Source: Streptomyces bicolor
GTDB taxonomy: Bacteria; Actinomycetota; Actinomycetes; Streptomycetales; Streptomycetaceae
DNA: 64,000 bases
NCBI RefSeq assembly: GCF_000719285.1
Contig: NZ_JOFS01000025.1
Location: 1 to 64,000, forward strand
Direction: 5' to 3'
Shown: positions 45,308-53,097 of the stretch, piece by piece
Layout of the letters: each line of letters starts with the position of its first letter
Position numbering within the stretch: the stretch's first letter is position 1
Made by a program: the position numbers and the translations under genes
The notes under the pieces: generated by a model
Told to the model about the DNA's origin: nothing
The model's input: the letters and a program-made list of their open reading frames with translations, nothing else
Databases searched by the model: none

Positions 45308-45937
45308 ATGCCCCTGTTCCGCCGAGCCCTGTGGCCGCACGACCACCGCGACGAGCTGGTCGCGGGAGCGCTCGTCGGCGCCGTGGTGGTCGTCCTCGGA
45401 TACGCGTCGGGGATCGGCGCGCCCGCCACCGCCTCCGACCCGACCGCCGCCCCGCCGCCCGCGGCCACCGCACCCACGTCCCCGAACGGCACCGCCCCGC
45501 CGGGAGCCCCGGGCGACGCTTCGGGCGCAGACGCGGGAGGCGCGGCGGGGACCGGGGCGCTGCCGGTCACCGGCGTCCACTACCCCGGCGACGCGGGCGG
45601 CCCGGACCACACCGGGCACACCGGTACATCCGGCGGCACGGGTGCGGGTCACACGGGCCACGGCGCCTCCCCCACGCCGCCCGACCCCACGTCCCCCGCC
45701 TCCCCCGCTCCCTCCACGCCGGGCACCACCCCGCCCTCCGACGACGACGCGACCTGCGAGGACGGCGAGGTCCGGCTCGCCCGACCGCTCCTGACCGGTC
45801 TCACCGAGCCCGTCTTCGGCCTCCTCAACCCGACGGCCGAGGCATCCCCGACCGCGCAGCCCTCCCCCTGCATCGGCCTCGCCCCGCTCCCGTCCCTCCT
45901 CGGCGGCATCACCCCCTCCCCGGAGGCGACGCCATGA
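45308..45937 (+). CDS. Hypothetical membrane-anchored Pro/Gly/Thr-rich protein
   Basis: 209 residues from ATG 45308 with AGGAG upstream. The short basic, His-containing N terminus (RRALWPHDHRDEL) is followed by one helix (about 19-38, LVAGALVGAVVVVLGYASG) and an extracytoplasmic Pro/Ala/Thr/Gly-rich region. It has His-Gly clusters (DHTGHTGTSGGTGAGHTGHG) that could bind metal, two Cys (one in DDDATCEDGE, one near the end in SPCIGLAP) and a hydrophobic C terminus. No known family. Its stop codon overlaps the CopCD start by 4 bp (ATGA), so it is the first gene of that operon and probably serves the same process. Confidence 0.7.
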   Translation: MPLFRRALWPHDHRDELVAGALVGAVVVVLGYASGIGAPATASDPTAAPPPAATAPTSPNGTAPPGAPGDASGADAGGAAGTGALPVTGVHYPGDAGGPDHTGHTGTSGGTGAGHTGHGASPTPPDPTSPASPAPSTPGTTPPSDDDATCEDGEVRLARPLLTGLTEPVFGLLNPTAEASPTAQPSPCIGLAPLPSLLGGITPSPEATP

Positions 45938-47253
45938 CCGCGCGCCGCGTCCTCGTCCTCCTCGCCCTCACCCCGCTCCTCTACGTCCTCCTCGGCACCC
46001 CGCCCGCCTCCGCCCACACCGAGCTGGTCACCTCCAGCCCCGCGAACGGTGCCGAGCTGAAGCGGGCCCCCGATCACCTCACCCTCACCTTCGACGAGCC
46101 CGTCGACCTCGCAGGCGTACGCGTGATGACGCTGGACGGCGACCGGCTGCCGGTGACCCTCGTGCCGGGCCACAGGGGCGCGGTCGTACGGGCCGCCCTG
46201 GGGCGCCCGGCGGACGGTGACCTGGCCGTCGTCTGGTCGGTCGTCGACGAGGGGGACGGACACGCCTCCTCAGGGCGGCTGGACTTCGGCATCGGCGCGC
46301 CCGCCGCCGCCGAGGACCGCGGCGACGAGGCCGCGCCCGCACCGTCCCCCCTGGTGCGGAAAGGCCTCGTCGCCGCCCGCTGGGCCGGCTACCTGTCGCT
46401 GGCGCTGTTCATCGGCGGCCTCGCCTTTGTCACGTTGCTGTGGCCACGCGGTGCGCACGAGCCCCGGGCCCGGGCGCTGCTGGGGCTGGCCTGGGCGTGC
46501 GGGCTGCTGGCGTCGGTTTCGAGCATCGGTCTCCAGGGGGCGTACGGCGCACTCGGCGGCCTGCGTGACGCGCTGCGCGCCGGGACGTACGCGGACGTGC
46601 TGACCACCGAACCCGGCGTCGTGCTCGCCGCCCGGGTGCTGCTGTGGGTGCTCGCGGCGGTGGTGCTGAGCGCACTGCTCCAGGGCGGGCCGCGCACGTC
46701 CCGCTCCCCCGGCTGGCGGGTCGGCGCGCTCGCCGTCGGTCTCGGGCTGCTGCGGGCGACCGGCATGGCGGGCCACAACTCCGAGGGCGGTGAGCCGGCT
46801 TGGGGTGCGATCGCCGACCTGGTGCATCTGCTCGGCGTCTCGCTGTGGATCGGCGGGCTGGTCATGCTCGGGGTGTCGGTGCTGCCGCGGCGCCGGCCGG
46901 CCGAGCTGGCCGCGGTGGTGCCGGGCTACTCGCGACTCGCGGCGGTGAGCGTGGCGGGCATCGTCGCGGCCGGGCTGGTGCTGGCGTGGCAGGTCGTGGG
47001 CTCGTACGACGCCCTGCTGCACACCTCGTACGGGCATCTGCTGCTGCTCAAGACGGGCGTCCTGGGCATCGTCCTGCTCGCCGCCCTGGTCAGCCGCCAG
47101 TGGGTACGCACCCGCCTCGATCTCGCCGTGCTGCTGCGCGGCGACGCCGCCACCGTGCGGCCCTTCGGTTACTCGGTCGCGGCCGAGACGGGGCTCGTCC
47201 TCGTCGTGCTCGCCGTGACGAGTCTGCTGGTCACGACCAACCCTGGCCAGTGA
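45934..47253 (+). CDS. CopC-CopD fusion, copper-binding/transport membrane protein
   Basis: 439 residues from ATG 45934, coupled to the preceding gene. A signal peptide ends at ASA, leaving a mature N terminus beginning with His28 (HTELVTSSPANGAEL). That His is the usual first Cu(II) ligand of CopC. The CopC domain (28-125) continues with LTLTFDEPVDLAGVRV and DEGDGHASSGRLDFG. The CopD part (about 140-439) has about eight helices including WAGYLSLALFIGGLAF, DLVHLLGVSLWIGGLVML and YGHLLLLKTGVLGIVLLA. CopC/CopD proteins handle periplasmic or surface copper and its uptake for cuproenzymes. Linked cupredoxins support that. Confidence 0.92.
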   Translation: MTARRVLVLLALTPLLYVLLGTPPASAHTELVTSSPANGAELKRAPDHLTLTFDEPVDLAGVRVMTLDGDRLPVTLVPGHRGAVVRAALGRPADGDLAVVWSVVDEGDGHASSGRLDFGIGAPAAAEDRGDEAAPAPSPLVRKGLVAARWAGYLSLALFIGGLAFVTLLWPRGAHEPRARALLGLAWACGLLASVSSIGLQGAYGALGGLRDALRAGTYADVLTTEPGVVLAARVLLWVLAAVVLSALLQGGPRTSRSPGWRVGALAVGLGLLRATGMAGHNSEGGEPAWGAIADLVHLLGVSLWIGGLVMLGVSVLPRRRPAELAAVVPGYSRLAAVSVAGIVAAGLVLAWQVVGSYDALLHTSYGHLLLLKTGVLGIVLLAALVSRQWVRTRLDLAVLLRGDAATVRPFGYSVAAETGLVLVVLAVTSLLVTTNPGQ

Positions 47254-47280
47254 ACTCCCAGGAAAATCAAAGGAGTTGCG

Positions 47281-48336
47281 TTGAAACGACGTAATGAGAG
47301 CGACGCGGCACCGCGCCGCCGGGCGCCCTCGGGCAACCGGGGTCTGCTGGTCGCCGGACTCGGCGCGGCACTGACCGCGGTGCTCAGCCTGGGGCTGCTC
47401 CAGGCAGCCGCGGGCAGCTCGGTGTCGGGGGCGTCCTCCACGGCGGACGCGGGCGCGGCTCAGGCGCCCGCTGCCGCCGCGGCGGACCGGCCGGCGGCCG
47501 ATGCGGCACCCGACCACCAGATCGACATCATGAACAACGAGTTCGGCGACGGGAAACAGCTCGTCGTCGAGGTCGGTGACACGGTCCGCTGGACCAACCA
47601 CGACAGCGTGCCGCACACGGTCACCACGACCAAGGGCCCGAAGAAGTTCGACTCGGGGACGCTGGAGCAGGGCGACTCGTGGTCGTACACCTTCACCACG
47701 GCGGGGACGTACGAGTACTACTGCGCGGTGCACCCGGACATGGTGGCGTCGGTGAAGGTCGTGGCGGCCGACGACGGCGGTTCGTCGGGCGGCTCGTCCG
47801 GTGGGTCCGGCGGCTCGTCCGGCGGTTCCTCGGGCGGGTCGAGCGGCGGCTCGTCCGGTGGATCCGGTTCGGGTGGCAGCACGGGCGGTACGTCCGGCGG
47901 CACGTCCGGTGGTTCGTCCGGCGGTACGTCGGGGGGCACCTCCGGCGGTACGTCGGGCGGTGGCTCCGGCGGCGGCGACGAGCAGTGCACCAGCGTCCAG
48001 GACGTGCTGCTGCCGATCCTCCAGCACCTCAACGCGGCGCACCTGGAGCGTTCCCCGAGCCAGCAGGTGCAGGACGCCCTCGCGCTGGACGCGTACATCA
48101 AGACGCACACGGTGTGGATCGAGAGCATCCTGACGCCCGCCACCGAGGGCGGCGGCACGATCGCCGACGACACGCTCAGCGTGCTGCTGAACCACATCAA
48201 CAAGGCGCACCTGGAGGAGTCGCCGGGGCAGCAGGTCGCCGATCTGCTGAACGCCGACAGCTACGTGCAGATGCACACGGTGTGGGCCGAGCACCTGCTC
48301 GCCCCGACCGAGGACTTCCTCACCAACAACTGCTGA
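47281..48336 (+). CDS. Secreted cupredoxin with Gly/Ser linker and duplicated C-terminal module
   Basis: 351 residues from TTG 47281 with AAAGGAG five bases upstream. Signal helix at about 20-45. The plastocyanin-like domain (about 78-160) has complete type 1 copper ligands: His112 (SVPHTVTTT), Cys148, His151 and Met154 (YYCAVHPDMV). A linker of about 70 residues made of GGS/GGT repeats (165-232) leads to two copies of a 45-residue module: LNAAHLERSPSQQVQDALAL with THTVWIES (about 242-285) and INKAHLEESPGQQVADLLNA with MHTVWAEH (299-342). Single Cys residues flank the module pair (236 and 351). The module is unfamiliar. Likely surface electron transfer or copper carrier. Confidence 0.88.
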   Translation: MKRRNESDAAPRRRAPSGNRGLLVAGLGAALTAVLSLGLLQAAAGSSVSGASSTADAGAAQAPAAAAADRPAADAAPDHQIDIMNNEFGDGKQLVVEVGDTVRWTNHDSVPHTVTTTKGPKKFDSGTLEQGDSWSYTFTTAGTYEYYCAVHPDMVASVKVVAADDGGSSGGSSGGSGGSSGGSSGGSSGGSSGGSGSGGSTGGTSGGTSGGSSGGTSGGTSGGTSGGGSGGGDEQCTSVQDVLLPILQHLNAAHLERSPSQQVQDALALDAYIKTHTVWIESILTPATEGGGTIADDTLSVLLNHINKAHLEESPGQQVADLLNADSYVQMHTVWAEHLLAPTEDFLTNNC

Positions 48337-48453
48337 CACCGCCGCACGGAAGACGGGCGCCGGTCCGGCCGAGGCTCAGTCGGCCGGACCGGCGCTCCCC
48401 CCATTGTCCCCGTCGCCGCCGCTTCGACGGAACCGCTTTCCAAGGAGACCGGG

Positions 48454-48960
48454 ATGACAACCGTCACCCTCCCCACCGACCCGACCCCACCATCCGGGCG
48501 CCCCGGCCCGGCCCCCTGGCTGCCGCTCCCCGGCCGCTACACGGTGGCCCCCGACCGCTCGCTCGTCGAACTCACCGCGCTCTGCGGCCCGTTGCCCGTA
48601 CGCCGCCGTCGCCTCACCCTCGCCGAGGCCGTGCTCACGGTGCCCGAGACCGACGAACACCCCACCCTCCGCTTCGAGTTCGACGACGCCCACCTCAAAG
48701 GCACCCTCACCCTCGACCACGCCCACGCGACCGCCGGCACCGTCCAGCTGACCGGCGATCTCGGCATCGACGGCACCGACGGCACCGACTTCCCCGTACT
48801 GCTACGGCTGAGGATCGCCGAGCGCTCCGACGACCGGCTGCTCGGCGTGGGCGTGACCCGGCTGCCGTACCGGCTGCTGCGCCGCGCCACCGGCTTCCGG
48901 TTCGGCCGGCTGCGCCCGGCCACGCGGCTGCGGCTGCTGATCGCCGGGGAGTTCGCGTGA
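48454..48960 (+). CDS. YceI-like small protein
   Basis: 168 residues from ATG 48454 with AAGGAG upstream. After a Pro-rich start, GRYTVAPDRSLVELTALCG resembles the opening strand of YceI/lipocalin-like proteins. Later strands fit the beta-barrel pattern (TLRFEFDDAHLKGTLTL, TVQLTGDLGIDG, FPVLLRLRIAERSDDRLL). No signal peptide is evident. The C terminus is Arg-rich (GFRFGRLRPATRLRLL). YceI proteins bind isoprenoid-like lipids or are linked to acid and electron-transport stress. The assignment rests on pattern only. Its stop overlaps the next cupredoxin's GTG (GTGA), so it is part of this operon. Confidence 0.55.
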   Translation: MTTVTLPTDPTPPSGRPGPAPWLPLPGRYTVAPDRSLVELTALCGPLPVRRRRLTLAEAVLTVPETDEHPTLRFEFDDAHLKGTLTLDHAHATAGTVQLTGDLGIDGTDGTDFPVLLRLRIAERSDDRLLGVGVTRLPYRLLRRATGFRFGRLRPATRLRLLIAGEFA

Positions 48961-49664
48961 GGGCGGCCCGGCGAGCGGTCCAGGGGGCCGTGCTCGCCCT
49001 GTCCGTCCTGCTCGGGCTGCTGTTCGTGGTGCCGGGCGGCCGGGCGTCGGCGGCGACGTACCGGGTGGCCATGAGCGGCTACGCCTACAGCCCCGGGACC
49101 CTGACGATCCCGGCCGGCTCCACGGTGACCTGGACCAACCAGGACACCGCACCCCATGACGTGAAGACCACGTCCGCCCCGGCCGCCTTCCACTCCCCCA
49201 TGCTGAACAAGGGCGGAACCTGGAGCTTCACGTTCACCACGCCGGGGACGTACGCCTACTACTGCACGGTCCACCCGAACATGACGGCCCGGATCGTGGT
49301 CCGGGCGGCGCCGACGACTCGGGCGCCCGCGCCGACGCACGAGCACGCGGAGGCGGGGGCGGCTTCGGGGAACCAGTCTTCCGGCCATCACGCGACAGTG
49401 CCTGGCCGGACGGCACCGACGCGCACCGCGACGCCCCCGCCCGCACGGTCCACGCCCCCGAAGTCGGCTCCGGCGGCCGCACGGCCGGCATCGCCGTCAC
49501 CGACGCCCACAACGACATCCCTGCCGCAGACGCAGGTCACCGCGACGGCGATCCGCCCCCTGGATCCCTTGCTTGTCCTGACCGGCATAGTCGCGGGGGT
49601 CGCGGTGCTGTGCCTCCTGCTGGTGGGCTCACGGGCAGCGCGGAGCCGCGAAGAGGAGGCTTGA
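48957..49664 (+). CDS. Membrane-anchored cupredoxin
   Basis: 235 residues from GTG 48957, overlapping the preceding stop. A signal peptide (about 6-31) is followed by a plastocyanin-like domain (34-117) with type 1 ligands His67 (TAPHDVKTT), Cys103, His106 and Met109 (YYCTVHPNMT). A long Pro/Thr/Ala linker with His residues (THEHAEAG, SSGHHATV) reaches a C-terminal helix (about 205-227, LLVLTGIVAGVAVLCLLL) and a short charged tail. The topology tethers the copper site outside the membrane. It is distinct from the first cupredoxin by this anchor and the absence of the duplicated module. End of the locus. Confidence 0.9.
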   Translation: MRAARRAVQGAVLALSVLLGLLFVVPGGRASAATYRVAMSGYAYSPGTLTIPAGSTVTWTNQDTAPHDVKTTSAPAAFHSPMLNKGGTWSFTFTTPGTYAYYCTVHPNMTARIVVRAAPTTRAPAPTHEHAEAGAASGNQSSGHHATVPGRTAPTRTATPPPARSTPPKSAPAAARPASPSPTPTTTSLPQTQVTATAIRPLDPLLVLTGIVAGVAVLCLLLVGSRAARSREEEA

Positions 49665-49675
49665 CGGCAACGCCC

Positions 49676-49723
49676 TCTTTTTCAGGGGCGCGGGGAACTG
49701 CGCGACCAGCCCCAACGGCGCCG
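49676..49723. repeat. Dispersed Streptomyces-type intergenic repeat (second family)
   Basis: The stretch CTCTTTTTCAGGGGCGCGGG and its continuation GAACTGCGCGACCAGCCCC belongs to a family that I know as very common between Streptomyces genes. It lies 12 bases past the cupredoxin stop, before a convergent gene. Imperfect pairing of GGGGCGCGGGGAACTGCGC with itself suggests a small hairpin. Role unknown, possibly 3'-end formation. Confidence 0.75.
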
Positions 49724-49761
49724 CACCTGCTGGAAGACACCACCCGGCACCCCGGTAGGCG

Positions 49762-50262
49762 CTACTTCGCCCGATACCGCCGCATCTTCGCCCGCGCCCC
49801 GCACACCTGCATGGAACACCAACGTCCACGCCCCGCAGGACTGCGGTCGTAGTACGCCCAGTGGCAGTCGACGGCCTCACAGGCCTTGAGCCGCCCCCAC
49901 GTCCCCTCGACCAGCCCCTGGGCAATGGCCGCCGCCACCCGGGAGAACAACGAACCCTCGTCAGCCGGAGCCAGCGTCGCCGATCCGTCGGCGGCGTCGA
50001 CCGCGACCACCAACAAACTCGCCGCCAGCAGCTCCCCCAACGGCGCCACCGCACGATGCGGCGGATGCCCCGCGTGCGCGAGCAGCGCCACCCGCAGAGA
50101 CTCCCGCAGCTCACGCGCCGCCGGCACGTCCTCCTCCGCCACGCCGAACCGCAACCGCCCCTCCACCGTGTCCAGCGAGTCGGCCCCTGACTCGATGTCC
50201 AGCGTGTTGACCAGGGACTGAACCAGCTCCAGGCCCCCGGGCGCGGGCGATCTCTCACTCAT
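49762..50262 (-). CDS. CGNR zinc-finger (ABATE domain) putative transcription regulator
   Basis: 166 residues from ATG 50262. The N-terminal ABATE-like region starts GGLELVQSLVNTLDI. The C-terminal zinc finger (about 128-166) holds LKACEAVDCHWAYYDRSPAG and WCSMQVCGARAKMRRYR, with four Cys. The namesake CGNR reads CGAR here, an Asn to Ala change. CGNR proteins are thought to bind DNA, often divergently from the gene they control. Here the gene faces a pair of VOC genes across a GTTACC array, the obvious candidate operator. Confidence 0.9.
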   Translation of the reverse strand: MSERSPAPGGLELVQSLVNTLDIESGADSLDTVEGRLRFGVAEEDVPAARELRESLRVALLAHAGHPPHRAVAPLGELLAASLLVVAVDAADGSATLAPADEGSLFSRVAAAIAQGLVEGTWGRLKACEAVDCHWAYYDRSPAGRGRWCSMQVCGARAKMRRYRAK

Positions 50263-50296
50263 GGCTGCACGCTACCTCCCGCATTTCCCCTTGCGA

Positions 50297-50361
50297 GGTT
50301 ACCGGCAATGGGGGAGCATGCGGTAACGGAAGTTACCTGTTGCCGCGTGCTGCAGGTAACC
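50297..50361. promoter_or_regulatory. GTTACC/GGTAAC operator array between the CGNR gene and VOC genes
   Basis: Four copies of one half-site: GGTTACC (50297-50303), GGTAAC (50322-50327), GTTACC (50332-50337), GGTAACC (50355-50361). The second and third form a palindrome with a 4-bp spacer. The third and fourth form an 8-bp inverted repeat (GTTACCTG 50332-50339, CAGGTAAC 50353-50360). Half-sites alternate in orientation. The likely binder is the adjacent CGNR protein. GlnR- or MtrA-like regulators, which also use GTNAC sequences, are alternatives. Confidence 0.65.
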
Positions 50362-50388
50362 AAGACTCAAGACTTCAAGGAGGAAGCC

Positions 50389-50748
50389 ATGGCCATCGCC
50401 GAACTGGGTGCCGTCGTCCTGGACTGTCCCGACCCTCGCGCCCTCGCCGACTTCTACGCCCGCGTGCTCGGCGGCAGTATCGAGGGCGAGGGCGACTGGG
50501 TGGACCTGAAGGTGCCCGGCGGGCGGTCGCTGGCGTTCCAGGCCGCCCCCGGCTTCGTACCGCCGAAGTGGCCGGCGCCCGATCACTCGCAGCAGTTCCA
50601 TCTGGACCTGATGGTCGAGGACCTGGACGCGGCCGAGAAGGAGATCCTGGCCGTGGGCGCGAAGCCGCTGGACACCGAGGACCGCTCGCGGACCTTCCGG
50701 GTTTACGCGGATCCGGCGGGGCACCCGTTCTGCCTGTGCGCCTGCTGA
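50389..50748 (+). CDS. VOC (glyoxalase/bleomycin-resistance fold) family protein 1
   Basis: 119 residues from ATG 50389 with AAGGAGGA upstream. A single VOC unit pair: AVVLDCPDPRALADFYARVLGG and DHSQQFHLDLMVEDLDAAEK, ending in FRVYADPAGHPFCLC. This is the small actinobacterial glyoxalase-like subtype, in which the last strand HPFCLC is diagnostic. Metal ligands are incomplete relative to true glyoxalase I, so the reaction is unknown. It is followed after 24 bp by a paralogue, and both are divergent from the CGNR regulator gene. Confidence 0.87.
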   Translation: MAIAELGAVVLDCPDPRALADFYARVLGGSIEGEGDWVDLKVPGGRSLAFQAAPGFVPPKWPAPDHSQQFHLDLMVEDLDAAEKEILAVGAKPLDTEDRSRTFRVYADPAGHPFCLCAC

Positions 50749-50772
50749 CGCCTCGACCGCCGGGAGGATCCC

Positions 50773-51159
50773 ATGGCCCCCGTGGCAAGCCTGCGTTCCG
50801 TCGTCATCGACTGCCCCGACCCGCGCGCCCTGGCCCGCTTCTACGCCGATGTCGGCGGCGGTACACCCGAGGACGACGACCCCGACTGGGTCGTACTCCG
50901 GATCCCGGGAGGGCCACGGCTCGCCTTCCAGCCGGCGCCCGGGTACACCCCGCCGGAGTGGCCTCGGGCCGACCGCAATTCCCAGCAGTTCCATCTGGAC
51001 TTCGACGCCGGCGCCACCTGGGAGGAGGTCGAGGCGGCTCAGGAGAAGGTGCTGCGGCTGGGCGCGCGGTTGCTGCACGCGGAGGACAAGGACGACTTCC
51101 GGGTGTACGCCGACCCCGCAGGCCACCCCTTCTGCCTCTGCCGGATCGAGCACCCCTGA
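50773..51159 (+). CDS. VOC family protein 2, paralogue of the preceding gene
   Basis: 128 residues from ATG 50773 with GGGAGGA upstream. It parallels its neighbour: SVVIDCPDPRALARFYADVGG, PRLAFQPAPGYTPPEWPRAD, SQQFHLDFDAGATWEEVEAA and FRVYADPAGHPFCLC. The pair is a tandem duplication and presumably heterodimer-forming or of related substrates. It should share the transcript of VOC 1. The 211 bp after it (51160-51370) looks coding in base composition but has no intact frame; it may be a remnant. Confidence 0.87.
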   Translation: MAPVASLRSVVIDCPDPRALARFYADVGGGTPEDDDPDWVVLRIPGGPRLAFQPAPGYTPPEWPRADRNSQQFHLDFDAGATWEEVEAAQEKVLRLGARLLHAEDKDDFRVYADPAGHPFCLCRIEHP

Positions 51160-51370
51160 CCAGCCGTCGAACTCCGCGACCTTCGCCGTGGACGGCTGCC
51201 CAGCCCGACGCACTCCGGGCCCGCGACCCCTCGCACATGGTCGAGATGATCGGCGACGTCCCGCACGGACGGGCCGGCCTGCTCGGCCGTGAGCGGCACC
51301 ATCCACAGGCCCTTGGCGGCGCCCACACGGGCGGGGCGACCGGATACACCGACTACCCCGCCCTCGACGG

Positions 51371-52573
51371 TCAGCCGTCCAGTCCGTCCAGTTCCTCGAT
51401 GGTCGCGTTGGACGGGCCCCGCGTGGCCTGAAGGTCACGGGCGACGTCCTCCGCCGCGCCCAGTACCCGTACGGCGTTCTGCCAGGTCAGCTTGGCCAGG
51501 TCGGGCTTGGACCAGCCGCGGTCAAGGAGCTCGGCGAGCAGGTTGGGGTAGCCGGAGACGTCGCTGAGGCCGTCGGGGGTGAAGGCCGTGCCGTCGTAGT
51601 CGCCGCCGATGCCGAGGTGGTCGACGCCGACGACCTCGCGCATGTGGTCCAGGTGGTCGGCGACCGTGGACGCCGTGGCGATCGGGCGCGGGTTGCTCTC
51701 CTCGAAGGCGCGGTGCACCTTCATCGCCTCGGCGGTGGTCTCGAGGTGGTGGAAGCCGTGGGCGCGCATGTTCTCGTCGGCCGCGGCCGTCCAGTCGACC
51801 GCCGCCTGGAGCACGAACTTCGGCACGAACGTCACCATCGCGATGCCGCCGTTGCCGGGGAGGCGTTCCAGGACGTCGTCGGGGATGTTGCGCGGGTGGT
51901 CGCAGACCGCGCGGGAGGAGGAGTGGGAGAAGATCACCGGGGCGGTGGAGGTGTCGAGCGCGTCGCGCATCGTCGTGGCCGCCACGTGCGAGAGGTCGAC
52001 CAGCATGCCCTCGCGGTTCATCTCCCGGACCACCTCGCGGCCGAAGGCGGACAGGCCGCCGACCCCCGGCTCGTCCGTCGCCGAGTCGGCCCACGCGATG
52101 TTGTCGTTGTGGGTGAGGGTCATGTAGCGGACGCCGAGCGCGTACAGCGCGCGCAGCGTGGCGAGGGAGTCGGCGATGGAGTGGCCGCCCTCCGCGCCCA
52201 TGAGGGAGGCGATACGGCCCTCCGCGCGCGCCGCCTCCATGTCCGCGGCCGTCAGCGCCGGGCGCAGGTCGTTCGGGTAGCGCGCCATCAACTGCCGTAC
52301 ACAGTCGATCTGTTCGAGGGTGGCGCTGACCGCCTTGTCGCCGGCGTAGTCCGAGCGGACGTACACCGACCAGAACTGCGCGCCCACGCCGCCCTCGCGC
52401 AGGCGCGGGATGTCGGTGTGCAGATGGGCGGCCTGGTCGGTGGCGATGTCACGGGCGTCGAGGTCGTAGCGGACCTGCTGGCGCAGGGCCCACGGGAGGT
52501 CGTTGTGGCCGTCGACGACCGGGAACTCGCGCAGGAGTTCCCGGGCTGCCTCCAGCGAGGTCATCGTCGTCAC
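51371..52573 (-). CDS. Membrane dipeptidase family (renal dipeptidase, peptidase M19)
   Basis: 400 residues from GTG 52573, overlapping the purE stop (GTGA), so it is coupled to purE. Binuclear zinc motifs: [15 protein letters not shown] (His, Asp), the bridging Glu in [42 protein letters not shown] and [12 protein letters not shown]. No signal peptide, so the enzyme should be cytosolic and cleave dipeptides, including L-D types from peptidoglycan turnover. Genes of this family following purEK are common in Streptomyces; the functional link to purines is unclear. Confidence 0.93.
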   Translation of the reverse strand: MTTMTSLEAARELLREFPVVDGHNDLPWALRQQVRYDLDARDIATDQAAHLHTDIPRLREGGVGAQFWSVYVRSDYAGDKAVSATLEQIDCVRQLMARYPNDLRPALTAADMEAARAEGRIASLMGAEGGHSIADSLATLRALYALGVRYMTLTHNDNIAWADSATDEPGVGGLSAFGREVVREMNREGMLVDLSHVAATTMRDALDTSTAPVIFSHSSSRAVCDHPRNIPDDVLERLPGNGGIAMVTFVPKFVLQAAVDWTAAADENMRAHGFHHLETTAEAMKVHRAFEESNPRPIATASTVADHLDHMREVVGVDHLGIGGDYDGTAFTPDGLSDVSGYPNLLAELLDRGWSKPDLAKLTWQNAVRVLGAAEDVARDLQATRGPSNATIEELDGLDG

Positions 52574-53097
52574 TTCCCGGAGCCGAAGCCGAAGCCGTTC
52601 GAGCCCTCGACCTTGGCGCGCAGGCGCTTGCCCTTCTCGGTGGCCTGGTCGTTCAGGTCCTGCTGGAACTCGCGCATCCGCTGCAGCAGGTCCTCGTCGT
52701 GGGCGGCGAGGATGCGGGCGGCGAGCAGGCCGGCGTTGCGGGCACCGGCGACCGAGACGGTGGCGACGGGCACGCCGGCCGGCATCTGCACGATCGACAG
52801 CAGGGAGTCCATGCCGTCGAGGTACTTCAGCGGGACCGGGACGCCGATGACCGGCAGGGGCGTGACCGAGGCGAGCATGCCCGGCAGATGGGCGGCCCCT
52901 CCGGCCCCGGCGATGATCACCTTCAGCCCGCGCTCGGCCGCCTGCTCGCCGTACGTGACCATCTCGCGCGGCATACGGTGCGCGGAGACGACGTCGACCT
53001 CGTAGTCGATCTCGAACTCGTCGAGGGCCTGGGCGGCGGCCTCCATGACGGGCCAGTCGGAGTCCGAACCCATGACGATGCCTACAACCGGGCTCAT
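52570..53097 (-). CDS. purE: N5-carboxyaminoimidazole ribonucleotide mutase
   Basis: 175 residues from ATG 53097, overlapping purK. Moves the carboxyl of N5-CAIR to C4, giving CAIR in purine synthesis. The class I PurE pattern is complete: [20 protein letters not shown], the catalytic His in [12 protein letters not shown] and [16 protein letters not shown], with [19 protein letters not shown]. The C-terminal extension ([17 protein letters not shown]) is charged and actinobacterial. Its stop overlaps the dipeptidase start. Confidence 0.96.
   Translation of the reverse strand: MSPVVGIVMGSDSDWPVMEAAAQALDEFEIDYEVDVVSAHRMPREMVTYGEQAAERGLKVIIAGAGGAAHLPGMLASVTPLPVIGVPVPLKYLDGMDSLLSIVQMPAGVPVATVSVAGARNAGLLAARILAAHDEDLLQRMREFQQDLNDQATEKGKRLRAKVEGSNGFGFGSGK

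Noticed and set aside
49676..49723. End of an insertion sequence
   Set aside because: No transposase, terminal inverted repeat or target duplication is seen; it matches a common Streptomyces intergenic repeat.
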